Assembly: GCA_964465125.1 (NCBI GenBank)
Contig: CAYXIO010000015.1
Location: forward strand, 8,479-72,478
DNA from: CAYOHG01 sp964465125
GTDB lineage: Bacteria > Planctomycetota > Phycisphaerae > UBA1845 > Fen-1342
Direction: 5' to 3'
DNA length: 64,000 nucleotides
In this document: one piece after another, positions 17,713 through 25,351 of the stretch
Numbering within the stretch: position 1 is the stretch's first letter
Layout: the number at the start of each line of letters is the position of its first letter
The notes under the pieces: model-generated
Seen by the model: the letters and a program-made list of their open reading frames with translations, nothing else
Databases searched by the model: none
What the model was told of the DNA's origin: nothing
Position numbers and translations under genes: made by a program

Positions 17713-19758
17713 CTACGCCGGACTCGGCAGCGGACCCGTTTCCCCGCCGCCCGGAGGCGCGACCGGACGGGCCAGCGGCGGGGGCTCGCTCTTGCGGCGG
17801 CCTTCCTCGAGCGCGATCAGGTCGGCGACCGTCGGCCGGTCCAGCGTCTCGCCGCGCAGCAGCGCCCGCACTTCCTCGCCGTCGAGCGTCTCGTATTTCA
17901 TCAGCGCCAGCGCTACGGCCGCCAGCTTTTCGCGGTTGGCCTCCAGCAGTTGCCGCGTGCTCGCATAGGCCTCGTCGATCAGCCGGCGGACTTCGCCGTC
18001 GATGGTCTCGCTGGTCTTGTCGGAGTGGTCCTTCGAGCCCATCAGTTCGAGAACGTTGTTGCCGCCCTCTTCGCCGTAGTAGACAAAACCGAGCTGATTG
18101 CTCATGCCCCAGTCGGTGATCATGCGGCGGGCCAGGTTGGTGGCCTGCTTGATGTCGCCGGCGGCGCCGGAGTTGCTGTCGTGTCCGAGCAACTCCTCGG
18201 CGATGCGCCCGGCGCACAGCACCCGCAGCGTCGCGTCAGCCCAGGAGCGGTTGACCGTCATGCGGTCCTTCTCGGGAAGTGAGAACGTGACGCCGCCGTA
18301 GGGACCGCGCGGGATGATGCTGACCTTGTGCACCGGGTCGGCGTGCTTGAGCAGGGATTGCACGATCGCGTGGCCGGCCTCGTGATACGCGGTCAGCTCG
18401 CGGTCGCGCTCGTCGACGACGCGGCTGCGCTTGGCGCGGCCCCAGCGGATCTTGTCGCGGGCCTCCTCCATGTCGTCGAGCTCGACGGCGTCCTTGCCGG
18501 CCAGCGTCGCCAGCAGGGCCGACTCATTGATGATCGCCGCCAGATCGGCCCCCGAGAACATCGGGGTGGCGCGGGCCAGCCGCTGAAGCTTGGGATCGAC
18601 CGGCGGGGCCAGCTTGATCTTCTTGGCGTGCACCCGCAGGATTTCGAAGCGGCCTTTCACGTCGGGCAGCGGCACGAACACCTGCCGATCGAAGCGGCCC
18701 GGCCGCACGAGCGCCGGGTCGAGCACGTCGGCGCGGTTGGTCGCGGCGATGACGATCACCTGGTCGTTGCTGTCGAAGCCGTCCATCTCGACCAGGATGG
18801 CATTGAGCGTCTGCTCGCGCTCGTCGTGTCCGCCGCCGTTGTAGCCCATGCCGCGGCGACGTCCGACGGCGTCGATCTCATCGAGGAAGACGATGCAGGG
18901 CGAGTTCTCCTTGGCCTGGCGGAACAGGTCGCGCACGCGCGATGCGCCCACGCCGACGAACATCTCGACGAAGTCCGAGCCGCTGATCGAGAAGAACGGC
19001 ACATCCGCCTCGCCGGCGATGGCTTTGGCCAGCAGCGTCTTGCCGCAGCCCGGCTCGCCGACCAGCAGCACGCCGCGCGGAATGCGCCCGCCCAGCCGCG
19101 CGAATCGCTTGGGGTTCTTGAGGAACTCGACGATCTCGAAGACTTCTTCCTTGGCCTCATCGACGCCCGCAACGTCGGCGAACGTGATGTGCGTGTGCTC
19201 CTTGGTGGTAATGCGGTGCCGGCTGCGGCCGAAGTTGCCGAGCATTCCGGCGCCCGCCCCGGTCTGGCGCAGTTGACGGAACAGCAGGAACCACAGCACG
19301 CCGAAGAAAAGCAGCCAGGGCGCAAGCTGCACCAGGATCGGGACGAGCACGCTGGTGTTGCGCTTGTCGATGATCTCGACCGGCCTGGGCGAGAGCTTGG
19401 TCATCTCCTGCGAGAATTCGAGGAAATGCTCGGCGACGAACGGCCAGCGCACCTTGACGCGGTTGGGCTCGCGCTCCTGCGCGTCGACGCGCGGGCGCGT
19501 CAACTCGGCGACCAGGGTCTGGTCGTCGGTCACCTCGATGCGGACGACCTCGCCGTCCTTGACGTAGTTCTTGAACTCGGTGGTGGAGATTTCGCGTGCG
19601 TCGCTCATGCTGCGGCTGAACATGACCAGCAGCATCACCGCCAGCGAGAGCACGATGACCCAGCTCAGCAGGCCGCGGGTCATCTTCATGGGCGGGCGCG
19701 GGGGCTCGCCGTCGCCGCCGCGCGAAGGTCCTTGTTTGCGATCGTCGTCGTTGGGCAT
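17713..19758 (-). CDS. ftsH: ATP-dependent zinc metalloprotease FtsH
   Basis: A protein of 681 residues with the complete FtsH plan: transmembrane helices at about 29-47 and 145-161 around a periplasmic domain, AAA module with Walker A 'GEPGCGKT' (234-241), Walker B 'CIVFLDEIDA' (288-297), the second region of homology 'ATNRADVLDPALVRPGRFDR' (339-358), and the zinc site HEAGH at 459-463 with a later 'SGAAGDIKQAT' supplying the third ligand region. Walker A reads GEPGCGKT instead of the usual GPPGTGKT, but the essential GKT is intact. It degrades misassembled membrane and some soluble proteins. It follows lptE by 33 nt, so bamD-lptE-ftsH form one operon. The C-terminal tail is Pro/Gly-rich. 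Confidence 0.97.
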   Translation of the reverse strand: MPNDDDRKQGPSRGGDGEPPRPPMKMTRGLLSWVIVLSLAVMLLVMFSRSMSDAREISTTEFKNYVKDGEVVRIEVTDDQTLVAELTRPRVDAQEREPNRVKVRWPFVAEHFLEFSQEMTKLSPRPVEIIDKRNTSVLVPILVQLAPWLLFFGVLWFLLFRQLRQTGAGAGMLGNFGRSRHRITTKEHTHITFADVAGVDEAKEEVFEIVEFLKNPKRFARLGGRIPRGVLLVGEPGCGKTLLAKAIAGEADVPFFSISGSDFVEMFVGVGASRVRDLFRQAKENSPCIVFLDEIDAVGRRRGMGYNGGGHDEREQTLNAILVEMDGFDSNDQVIVIAATNRADVLDPALVRPGRFDRQVFVPLPDVKGRFEILRVHAKKIKLAPPVDPKLQRLARATPMFSGADLAAIINESALLATLAGKDAVELDDMEEARDKIRWGRAKRSRVVDERDRELTAYHEAGHAIVQSLLKHADPVHKVSIIPRGPYGGVTFSLPEKDRMTVNRSWADATLRVLCAGRIAEELLGHDSNSGAAGDIKQATNLARRMITDWGMSNQLGFVYYGEEGGNNVLELMGSKDHSDKTSETIDGEVRRLIDEAYASTRQLLEANREKLAAVALALMKYETLDGEEVRALLRGETLDRPTVADLIALEEGRRKSEPPPLARPVAPPGGGETGPLPSPA

Positions 19759-19791
19759 CGGATGCTCGCCTCGGCGCCGGCTGCGCCCTGC

Positions 19792-20283
19792 TTACCACTC
19801 ATCGTATAGACGGGCGACAATCCGGTCGGCCATCTTGTCGATCACCTTCTGCTGCGCGAAGGCCTGGCTCTCGCCCGCGGCGGGCAGGTAGTCCGCCGCT
19901 TGCAGGCGGGCTTCGTCCTCCGCCAGAATTTCGCCGCTGCGCTGGTCCTTCCATTGCAGCCGAACCACCAGCGTCATTTGCACGTCGCGCGGCAGACGCG
20001 TCGCGAAGTCCCGCGCGAACGCCGCCTGGCGAACCTCCAGCACTTCGCCCTTGAGGATCGTATCGGCCTGTTCCCGCGCGGCCAGACGATAGGGCGTGTC
20101 CGTGCCGATGCGCTTCTTGACGGCCTCGGTCAGGGCGAATTCCAGGTCGCGCCGGAATTCCTTCGACTCGAAGATCTCGACGTGAACCGTCCGCACGCCG
20201 GACCGATACAGTTTGCCCGAGCTGTATCCGCAGCCACCGCACCCCACCAGCAGAATCATGGCCAACAGCAGCGCCCGCGTCAT
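19792..20283 (-). CDS. lptE: LptE-like outer membrane lipoprotein
   Basis: A lipoprotein of 163 residues: signal peptide with lipobox 'LLVGC' (acylated Cys15), then 'GYSSGKLYRSGVRTVHVEIFESKEFRRDLEF', in which the 'V-x-V-x-x-F-x-N/S-x-x-x-R-x-x-E' pattern and the following helix 'LTEAVKKRI' are typical of LptE. LptE plugs the LptD barrel and supports lipopolysaccharide insertion in the outer membrane. Its start overlaps the end of bamD by ATGA (20280-20283), showing translational coupling of two outer-membrane biogenesis genes. LptD is not in the window. Planctomycete LptE-like proteins are divergent, so the assignment is by fold pattern and context. Confidence 0.8.
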   Translation of the reverse strand: MTRALLLAMILLVGCGGCGYSSGKLYRSGVRTVHVEIFESKEFRRDLEFALTEAVKKRIGTDTPYRLAAREQADTILKGEVLEVRQAAFARDFATRLPRDVQMTLVVRLQWKDQRSGEILAEDEARLQAADYLPAAGESQAFAQQKVIDKMADRIVARLYDEW

Positions 20284-21353
20284 GAACCACGCTCCATCGG
20301 CGCGCTGGCCGGCTGGGTTTCGCCGGCTGGCGGGGCCTCCGCCGGCTGGGTCGCCGGCGCCTCGCCCACCGGCTCGTCCACGTCGACGTTCAGCCCGCGC
20401 AGCTCCAGCCGGGCCTCGCCCGCCGCCAGCGTGCCGGGCCAGTCGCGCAGCACCAGCCGATAGTAGAACTCCGCGGCCCCGGGCCGGCCGGCGCGGCGGT
20501 AATACCGCGCCACCTCGAGGTCCTTCTCGGCGCGCTGCTGGCGAATGCCTTCCAGCCGCGCGTCGACCTGCTCGCGCTCCGCGTAGACCGGAAACGTCGA
20601 GCGGAGCTGCCGGTATCGTTCGCCCGCTTCCAGCAGCGGCTTGTCGGTGAACTGGACTCCGGGAAAAGTCGCCTCGGCGGCCTCGGCCGCGCGCAGCATC
20701 GAGGACTGCACATAGCGCCCGGACGGATACTCGCGTGCCAGCAGCACATATTCGTCCTGCGCCAGTCCCATGTCGTCGTGGTCGAAGAAGTAGTCCGCCT
20801 TCACCTTGAGCGCCGTCTCGCCCATGCCCGAGCCCGGCACGCGCTCCCAGACGCGGTCCAGAATCTGAACGCCGTCGTCGTACGCAGGCAGGCGGAAAAT
20901 CTTCCAGAGAATCCGCTTCTGGCCGGAAAGGAATGCCCTGGCGACATCCATCTCGCGCCGCAGCGCCTGGAAGTAGATGTCTCCCGACGTGTTCTCAACC
21001 ACGGCCTCGTATTCCTCGTAGGCGCGGTAGAAGTCCTTCTTGCCGAACCAGGCCTCACCGAGCAAGTACATCACGTCGTAGTATTGCTCGTCGTCGGGGT
21101 TGTCCTTGGTCCAGCGCGACAGCCGCTTTCGGGCCTCGCCGTACTCGCCTTTCGCGAGCAGCTCCCGAGCCTCGGCCAGAATCCCCGCCGACGGGCCGAA
21201 GGCGACCGGTTCCGCCGAAGGCACCCAGACTTCGCGGTCGGGGTCAAGCGTCTCGCGCTCGCCGTACTTCTGCTGGGGCAGCGCGGTATTCGTCGCCGCA
21301 GCCAGGAGAGTCGAGAGTCCGATCCAGTACGCTGCGCGGCGACGTGCTGACAT
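20280..21353 (-). CDS. bamD: BamD-like outer membrane assembly protein
   Basis: A protein of 357 residues with an N-terminal export segment and TPR-type helical pairs from about residue 50 ('LLAKGEYGEARKRLSRW', 'LGEAWFGKKDFYRAYEEYEAVV', 'YDDGVQILDRVWERVPGSGMGETAL', 'AQDEYVLLAREYPSGRYV') that match the BamD/YfiO arrangement. BamD is the helical lipoprotein of the beta-barrel assembly machine. No lipobox Cys is obvious, so this version may be soluble in the periplasm or held by its signal segment. The C-terminus is a Pro/Ala/Gln-rich tail. ATG 21353 lacks a Shine-Dalgarno sequence but stands 6 nt behind a strong -10 box, so the mRNA may be leaderless. First gene of the bamD-lptE-ftsH operon. 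Confidence 0.82.
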   Translation of the reverse strand: MSARRRAAYWIGLSTLLAAATNTALPQQKYGERETLDPDREVWVPSAEPVAFGPSAGILAEARELLAKGEYGEARKRLSRWTKDNPDDEQYYDVMYLLGEAWFGKKDFYRAYEEYEAVVENTSGDIYFQALRREMDVARAFLSGQKRILWKIFRLPAYDDGVQILDRVWERVPGSGMGETALKVKADYFFDHDDMGLAQDEYVLLAREYPSGRYVQSSMLRAAEAAEATFPGVQFTDKPLLEAGERYRQLRSTFPVYAEREQVDARLEGIRQQRAEKDLEVARYYRRAGRPGAAEFYYRLVLRDWPGTLAAGEARLELRGLNVDVDEPVGEAPATQPAEAPPAGETQPASAPMERGS

Positions 21354-21359
21354 GCGGGC

Positions 21360-21388
21360 AGTATAGGTGGCGCGCCAAGGGGTCACAA
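21360..21388 (-). promoter_or_regulatory. sigma-70-type promoter of bamD, leaderless geometry
   Basis: On the minus strand TTGTGA (21383-21388) and TATACT (21360-21365) are separated by exactly 17 bases. The -10 box ends 6 nt before the bamD ATG, so the predicted transcription start coincides with the first codon. Confidence 0.75.
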
Positions 21389-21783
21389 CCGGCCGGCGGC
21401 GCTCACGCGCGACGCGAAGGCCGTTCGATTCTCGCTGCGATTCCGTGGAACGTGCAACCAGGCCGCCAGTCGCGAATTGTCGCGTGCAGCGCGACCGTTT
21501 GCAGTCGCTCGTCTCACGCTGCGGAGCTTGCGCGGCGCGCGTGGAAGGTTGCCGGATGTGAGAGAGTGTGCGCGATGCGCGACGGAGCGAGGGCCATTCG
21601 AGGGCGTGGATCGCAAGCGCGCACGGAAGAACGAGTTGCCACACGGGATTTTTGCCTTGACGCACGATCAGGGAGGCGAACCAATCCGGATCGCAATCGA
21701 TTTTAATATAACAACTTACGATTGACATGCTGGGCCGATAACGCGAACTTCACCCGACGCGTGAAAATCTTGCGGGCGCGAGT
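21389..21783. other. intergenic region upstream of candidate ncRNA
   Basis: 395 bases without a supportable gene. Most is GC-rich and featureless. An AT-rich patch at 21699-21727 contains TTTTAATATAAC and a perfect TTGACA (21722-21727), but no matching -10 box lies 16-18 bases beyond it. It is the likeliest promoter area for the hairpin-rich transcript that follows. Confidence 0.5.
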
Positions 21784-21965
21784 GGAAATTGCGCTTCATG
21801 CCCTCCTATGCTTCCAGTGCAATTCCAACCTTTCCTGGGGAGCCAAAAGGAAGGAAGGAAGCGCGGACATTGTCTCTGCGGTTCTCTGGGGGGAGCCAGA
21901 GTGCTGCCAGGGAGCAGTGGTTCTAGACCACGCGGCCGGCTGACGAGCCGGCCGCATTCTTTTTC
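21784..21965 (+). ncRNA. candidate structured non-coding RNA
   Basis: Six successive hairpins occupy about 180 bases. H1: GGAAATTGC (21784-21792) with GCAATTCC (21819-21826), one bulge. H2: CCTTTCCT (21829-21836) with AGGAAGG (21848-21854). H3: CTCTGG (21884-21889) with CCAGAG (21896-21901), perfect. H4: CTGC (21904-21907) with GCAG (21914-21917). H5: GTGGT (21917-21921) with ACCAC (21927-21931), perfect. H6: a 10-bp terminator stem followed by T5. No gene follows on the plus strand, since the next gene is convergent, so this is not a leader. It matches no RNA family I can name. The peptide 'SADIVSAVL' appears in one frame of 21860-21890, and a decayed interspersed repeat is an alternative. 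Confidence 0.45.
21932..21964 (+). terminator. strong intrinsic terminator
   Basis: GCGGCCGGCT (21932-21941) and AGCCGGCCGC (21946-21955) form a perfect 10-bp stem with loop GACG, followed by ATTCTTTTT. The T-tract is on the plus strand only, so it terminates a plus-strand transcript although no plus-strand protein gene lies in front of it. Confidence 0.8.
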
Positions 21966-22030
21966 CGAGCTTGGGCGCCCGGAGTGATTCGTTCGACGGT
22001 TGGCCGCGGCGCGCTCATTCGGATTCCGGC

Positions 22031-23830
22031 CTACGGCGCATTCACCGCGCCCGCAGCGCTGCGCGCTTCCCGCTCCGCGCCGAGATAGTCATCCCAGACG
22101 AATGGCGGCGTCGGCACCCGCGGCGCGGTTCCGGTCGTGAACGGATCACCCCCCGGGCCGGACCCTTCGAGATCGCTCGCACCGAGCGGGTCGCCGTTCC
22201 ATTGCGCCAGGCTGAAGCCGGCGCCGTCGATCCGCGCGAAGAACGTCGCGCCGGTCGCGGCGACGGGCGTCCAGACGTTGTCCGCGAACGTTACGCCCGT
22301 CGAAGTGAACGCATCGAGCTGGACCTCGCTCGCAGCGTTCGATGCCAGCGTGAGATTGGCTCGGAAATCCGCTCCGATCGCCGCCGCGGCTTGCCCTACG
22401 AAGATCGCGCGGGCCGGGGCGTTTAACACGAACGTGTTGCACGCGACGCGCACGCCCGACACGGGCTCATCCGGGCTGCTCTGAATGCGAACGCCCGAGC
22501 CGCTGACCGGCTCGATCACATTGTTGCAGATCGTCAGCTCATCCACGTCGCGCTCGATCAGCACGGAAGCGCTGACCGACGTCGGCCCGCTGCAATAGTT
22601 CGCCTCGAAGCGAGTTTCGCGCAGCGTGTCGTTATCACCGGCGTTGCCCAGCCAGAGGTCGCCGTCAACGATGTGATTACCGTAGGCGTGACCGTAGCGT
22701 CCCTGCGTCAGCCGCAGGGCTGACTTCTCTCCGTCCTGGCGCAGCTCGTTGTAGATCAGGTTCAGCCCCTGCACCGCGGTGGTCGTGCGGACGGTGGATT
22801 CGTCCAGGCTTGGGCCAAGGGTGCAGCCGAGGACGATCACACCGGCCGACGTCGCGCCGGCGGGCCAGACCAGCGAGTAGCCGCGCGTCACGGTCGTTTC
22901 GCAGTGCTGCATGATCACGCGGCCGGCGCCGCCAACCTGGACGAAGTGGTTGAAATGGGCCTGCGTGTCATCCCCGCCGGCGCGACAGTCCAGCAGCGTA
23001 AGATGGGAAGCCAGCAGCTCGATCGCGGCTCCTTCGCTCGCCGCCGCCTGAGGCGTCCAATCCAGGCCCTCGATGACTGCACCCTCGGCCTCGGCTTCGA
23101 TCCGCAGCAGGTGCTGCGTGGCGTCCAGCGTGGTCGTGCGCAGCGCCGGGGGTGCTCCTGTGCCGTCCCAGCGCAGCCAGGTGTTCGGCGCATCGAGGCG
23201 CAACTGCCGCGACTTGCTCAGCGTCTCCACGTGCCCGCCCGCCAGCATGTACTCCATCGCGGGCCGGCCTGCGTTCTGCGCCAGTCCGTACGCAAGCGAC
23301 GCATACGGCGAAGCTGCGCTCGACCCGGCGGATTCGCTGTCCGTACCCGTCTGGCTGTCGACAAAACGAACGGTGCGCGCGCCGGCCGCGACCGAGACCG
23401 CGCTGCTGCGCGCCGTCGCGGTCAGTCCGAGCGTGTTTTCGACCGCGCATGTGATCGTCCAGTCGCCCTCGCTCAGCACCCAACCCACGGAGAATCCCCG
23501 CTCCGCCGAGGCCAGGTCGCGCGCAGCGCCGCCCGTGCCGGGTCGCGGATCGGGGACCTGACGGTACGCGGCCGGCCACGCGTCCAGCCCGCCGGTCCGC
23601 TCGACACGCCAGGTAATCCGGCATTGATCCCAGCTCGCGCCGTCCCCGGTCGAGGACCGATCGGGATCGATCGAGACAAAAACCGCCGCGGGGCTCAATC
23701 GTGGCCCCGCCGGCTGCGCGACCGTCAACGTGAGCCGCGGCGTACCCTCCGGGGAGGCGGGTGGGGTACAGCCGGTCAGGCCGAGGAATCCCGCCAGGGG
23801 GATGACCGCGGAGCAGGCCAGGAGTTTCAT
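22031..23830 (-). CDS. lipoprotein with right-handed beta-helix
   Basis: A protein of 599 residues. The signal peptide ends in the lipobox 'LTGC' (Cys21), so it should be lipid-anchored. Residues about 35-150 resemble Ig/PKD-like domains, and residues 150-540 contain many short repeats of the parallel beta-helix type ('AVIEGLDWT', 'LTLLDCRAGG', 'LTICNNVIEP', 'VRVACNTFVLN', 'ANLTLASN') found in polysaccharide lyase-like and surface carbohydrate-binding proteins. No catalytic motif is recognised. The gene is divergent from the GNAT gene with only 43 bases between the start codons. It has no Shine-Dalgarno sequence but has a TAGCAT hexamer 7 nt before the ATG. Confidence 0.82.
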   Translation of the reverse strand: MKLLACSAVIPLAGFLGLTGCTPPASPEGTPRLTLTVAQPAGPRLSPAAVFVSIDPDRSSTGDGASWDQCRITWRVERTGGLDAWPAAYRQVPDPRPGTGGAARDLASAERGFSVGWVLSEGDWTITCAVENTLGLTATARSSAVSVAAGARTVRFVDSQTGTDSESAGSSAASPYASLAYGLAQNAGRPAMEYMLAGGHVETLSKSRQLRLDAPNTWLRWDGTGAPPALRTTTLDATQHLLRIEAEAEGAVIEGLDWTPQAAASEGAAIELLASHLTLLDCRAGGDDTQAHFNHFVQVGGAGRVIMQHCETTVTRGYSLVWPAGATSAGVIVLGCTLGPSLDESTVRTTTAVQGLNLIYNELRQDGEKSALRLTQGRYGHAYGNHIVDGDLWLGNAGDNDTLRETRFEANYCSGPTSVSASVLIERDVDELTICNNVIEPVSGSGVRIQSSPDEPVSGVRVACNTFVLNAPARAIFVGQAAAAIGADFRANLTLASNAASEVQLDAFTSTGVTFADNVWTPVAATGATFFARIDGAGFSLAQWNGDPLGASDLEGSGPGGDPFTTGTAPRVPTPPFVWDDYLGAEREARSAAGAVNAP

Positions 23831-23837
23831 GCGCGGT

Positions 23838-23843
23838 ATGCTA
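23838..23843 (-). promoter_or_regulatory. -10-like TAGCAT 7 nt before a start codon
   Basis: Minus-strand TAGCAT ends 7 nt before the ATG of the beta-helix lipoprotein gene. There is no recognisable -35 box and no ribosome-binding site, the geometry expected of a leaderless transcript. The whole divergent interval is 43 bases, which limits where a promoter can be. Confidence 0.4.
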
Positions 23844-23873
23844 CCGAGGTCCGTTCATTTCGGAGATGTCGCG

Positions 23874-24371
23874 ATGTCACTTCCCAACATTCGGCTTCGC
23901 CGGATCGGCCAGCAGGACGTGGAGTTCGTCCGCAACGAATGCCAGCGGCATTGGAACTCGCCGGTGATCTGGTCGCGCGGGGCGCGGTTCGCGGTCGACG
24001 AGCTGCCCGGCTTTGTAGCGCTGTTGGACGGACGTCCGGTGGGCCACATCACCTATTCCGTGCAGGGCCGGGAGTGCGAGATTGTCACGCTCGCTTCGGT
24101 GGTCGAAGATCGCGGCATCGGCTCGGAGCTGCTGCTCGCGACGGTCGAGGAAGCGCGCGTGCGCGGCTGCCAGCGTGTGCTGCTGACGACGTCCAACGAC
24201 AATCTGAAGGCGCTGGGGTTCTACCAGAGGCACGGCTGGCGGCTGGTCACCGTGCACCGCGGACAGATCGACCAGTACCGGGCGGTGAAGCCGGAAATCC
24301 CCGAAATCGGCCTTCAGGCGATTCCGATTCACGACGAGCTGGAGCTGGAGCTGCGCCTGACGAACGAATGA
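23874..24371 (+). CDS. GNAT family N-acetyltransferase
   Basis: A protein of 165 residues with the GNAT fold: beta strands 'GFVALLDGRPVGHITYSV' and 'EIVTLASVVEDRGIGSELL', where R-G-I-G-S is the acetyl-CoA pyrophosphate-binding motif A, and the C-terminal 'NDNLKALGFYQRHGWRLVTVHRG' (motif B, 'N-x-x-A-x-x-F-Y-x-x-x-G'). It transfers an acetyl group to an unknown amine. The frame is open from 23730, but ATG 23874 has GGAG 8 nt upstream and gives a standard-length enzyme. Divergent from the beta-helix lipoprotein and convergent with the prepilin-type gene. Confidence 0.9.
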   Translation: MSLPNIRLRRIGQQDVEFVRNECQRHWNSPVIWSRGARFAVDELPGFVALLDGRPVGHITYSVQGRECEIVTLASVVEDRGIGSELLLATVEEARVRGCQRVLLTTSNDNLKALGFYQRHGWRLVTVHRGQIDQYRAVKPEIPEIGLQAIPIHDELELELRLTNE

Positions 24372-24391
24372 GCTGGAGCGGGAATGGGACG

Positions 24392-24428
24392 CGGCCCGAG
24401 CTCGGCGTGGCCGTGCCGGGTCGGGCCG
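24392..24428. terminator. possible bidirectional terminator hairpin
   Basis: CGGCCCGA (24392-24399) and TCGGGCCG (24421-24428) can form a perfect 8-bp stem over a 21-base loop that itself is GC-rich, between two convergent genes. No T-tract follows in either direction. Confidence 0.35.
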
Positions 24429-24465
24429 CTCGCGTTTCGCGGGCTCCCCGAATCTCGCAGGTGAT

Positions 24466-25320
24466 TCAATACCCGCTCAAGTGCGTTTCCCAGGATCGCG
24501 TGAAGAGAATCTTGACGCGCTCCGCATCCGCGTGAAGCTCCATCCGGCCGGTGCGAGCGCCGGCGCAGTGACTGTTCTTGTAAAAATCGGCCTCGGCGTT
24601 CTCGAGGTCGTTGCGATCGTCGAGCTGACCGCGATGCGGGTAGATGAACCCGCCCGCCATCGGGAACGACTCGTTGAGGATCGCGTCCGCGACGATCTCG
24701 CGCCGCACGCGCCAGTAACCCTTGTCGTTCTCGTTCGGTCCGCTGGAGGTGTATCGCCGGCCGTCCAGCATTCTCAACGGACGCCCGTCGAAGTGAACGT
24801 AGTTCGAAATCGCCGGGTCGAACGTCGATCCCGTGTTCCGATTCGGTGCGAGGTCGTAGGGCACGCCCTCGTCGATCCCGCCCGCGGCGCTGAACACGTA
24901 GGTCAGCTTCCAGCCGGTGTCGCCGACGTTGGCCGGGAACCCCGCGACAGCCGCCGGACAGACCCACGACTTTTCTCCCACGTAGCGGTACATCATGTTG
25001 CCCACCGTGGTCGGAAAGCGCGGGTCGAACGGATTCGCGTCCGGACCGGTCCCCTCCACCCCGTTCGCGATGTTGCAGTCCTCCATGAACGGCAGCCGCT
25101 CGCGCGCTTCGAGCGCGTAGGTCAGCACGCCCGTCCAGATGCTCCGCAGGTTGTTCGTGCAGTAGACCCGTCGGGCCTGCTCCTTCGCCTGGCTGAGCGC
25201 AGGCAGAAGGATCGAAATCAGGACCGCGATGATCGCGACGACGACCAGCAGCTCGATCAGGGTGAATCCCCGCCGAATGCTCCTCGATCGCGACTCGGCA
25301 TGCTGCGAATGGGCAGACAT
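24466..25320 (-). CDS. prepilin-type secreted protein
   Basis: A protein of 284 residues. The basic leader ends in 'RRG' and is followed by 'FTLIELLVVVAIIAVLISILLPALSQAKEQARRV', the prepilin N-terminal methylation motif with Glu5. The rest is a pseudopilin-like soluble domain; 'WVCPAA', 'HFDGRPLRMLDGRRY' and the terminal region are similar in style to the planctomycete DUF1559-related proteins, but a clear DGH signature is missing. ATG 25320 has GGAGG 8 nt upstream, which decides against the in-frame start at 25419. It is the third gene of a minus-strand group after a PEP-CTERM protein and a dockerin protein, separated by 31 nt from the latter. Confidence 0.88.
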   Translation of the reverse strand: MSAHSQHAESRSRSIRRGFTLIELLVVVAIIAVLISILLPALSQAKEQARRVYCTNNLRSIWTGVLTYALEARERLPFMEDCNIANGVEGTGPDANPFDPRFPTTVGNMMYRYVGEKSWVCPAAVAGFPANVGDTGWKLTYVFSAAGGIDEGVPYDLAPNRNTGSTFDPAISNYVHFDGRPLRMLDGRRYTSSGPNENDKGYWRVRREIVADAILNESFPMAGGFIYPHRGQLDDRNDLENAEADFYKNSHCAGARTGRMELHADAERVKILFTRSWETHLSGY

Positions 25321-25351
25321 CCGTGAGCCCTCCACGAGAGATCGTCCAGCG

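Noticed and set aside
21840..21870. GGAAGGAAG resembling the SRP RNA tetraloop region
   Set aside because: The rest of the conserved domain IV helix (asymmetric internal loop and GGAA-capped stem) is missing, so it is not a 4.5S RNA.
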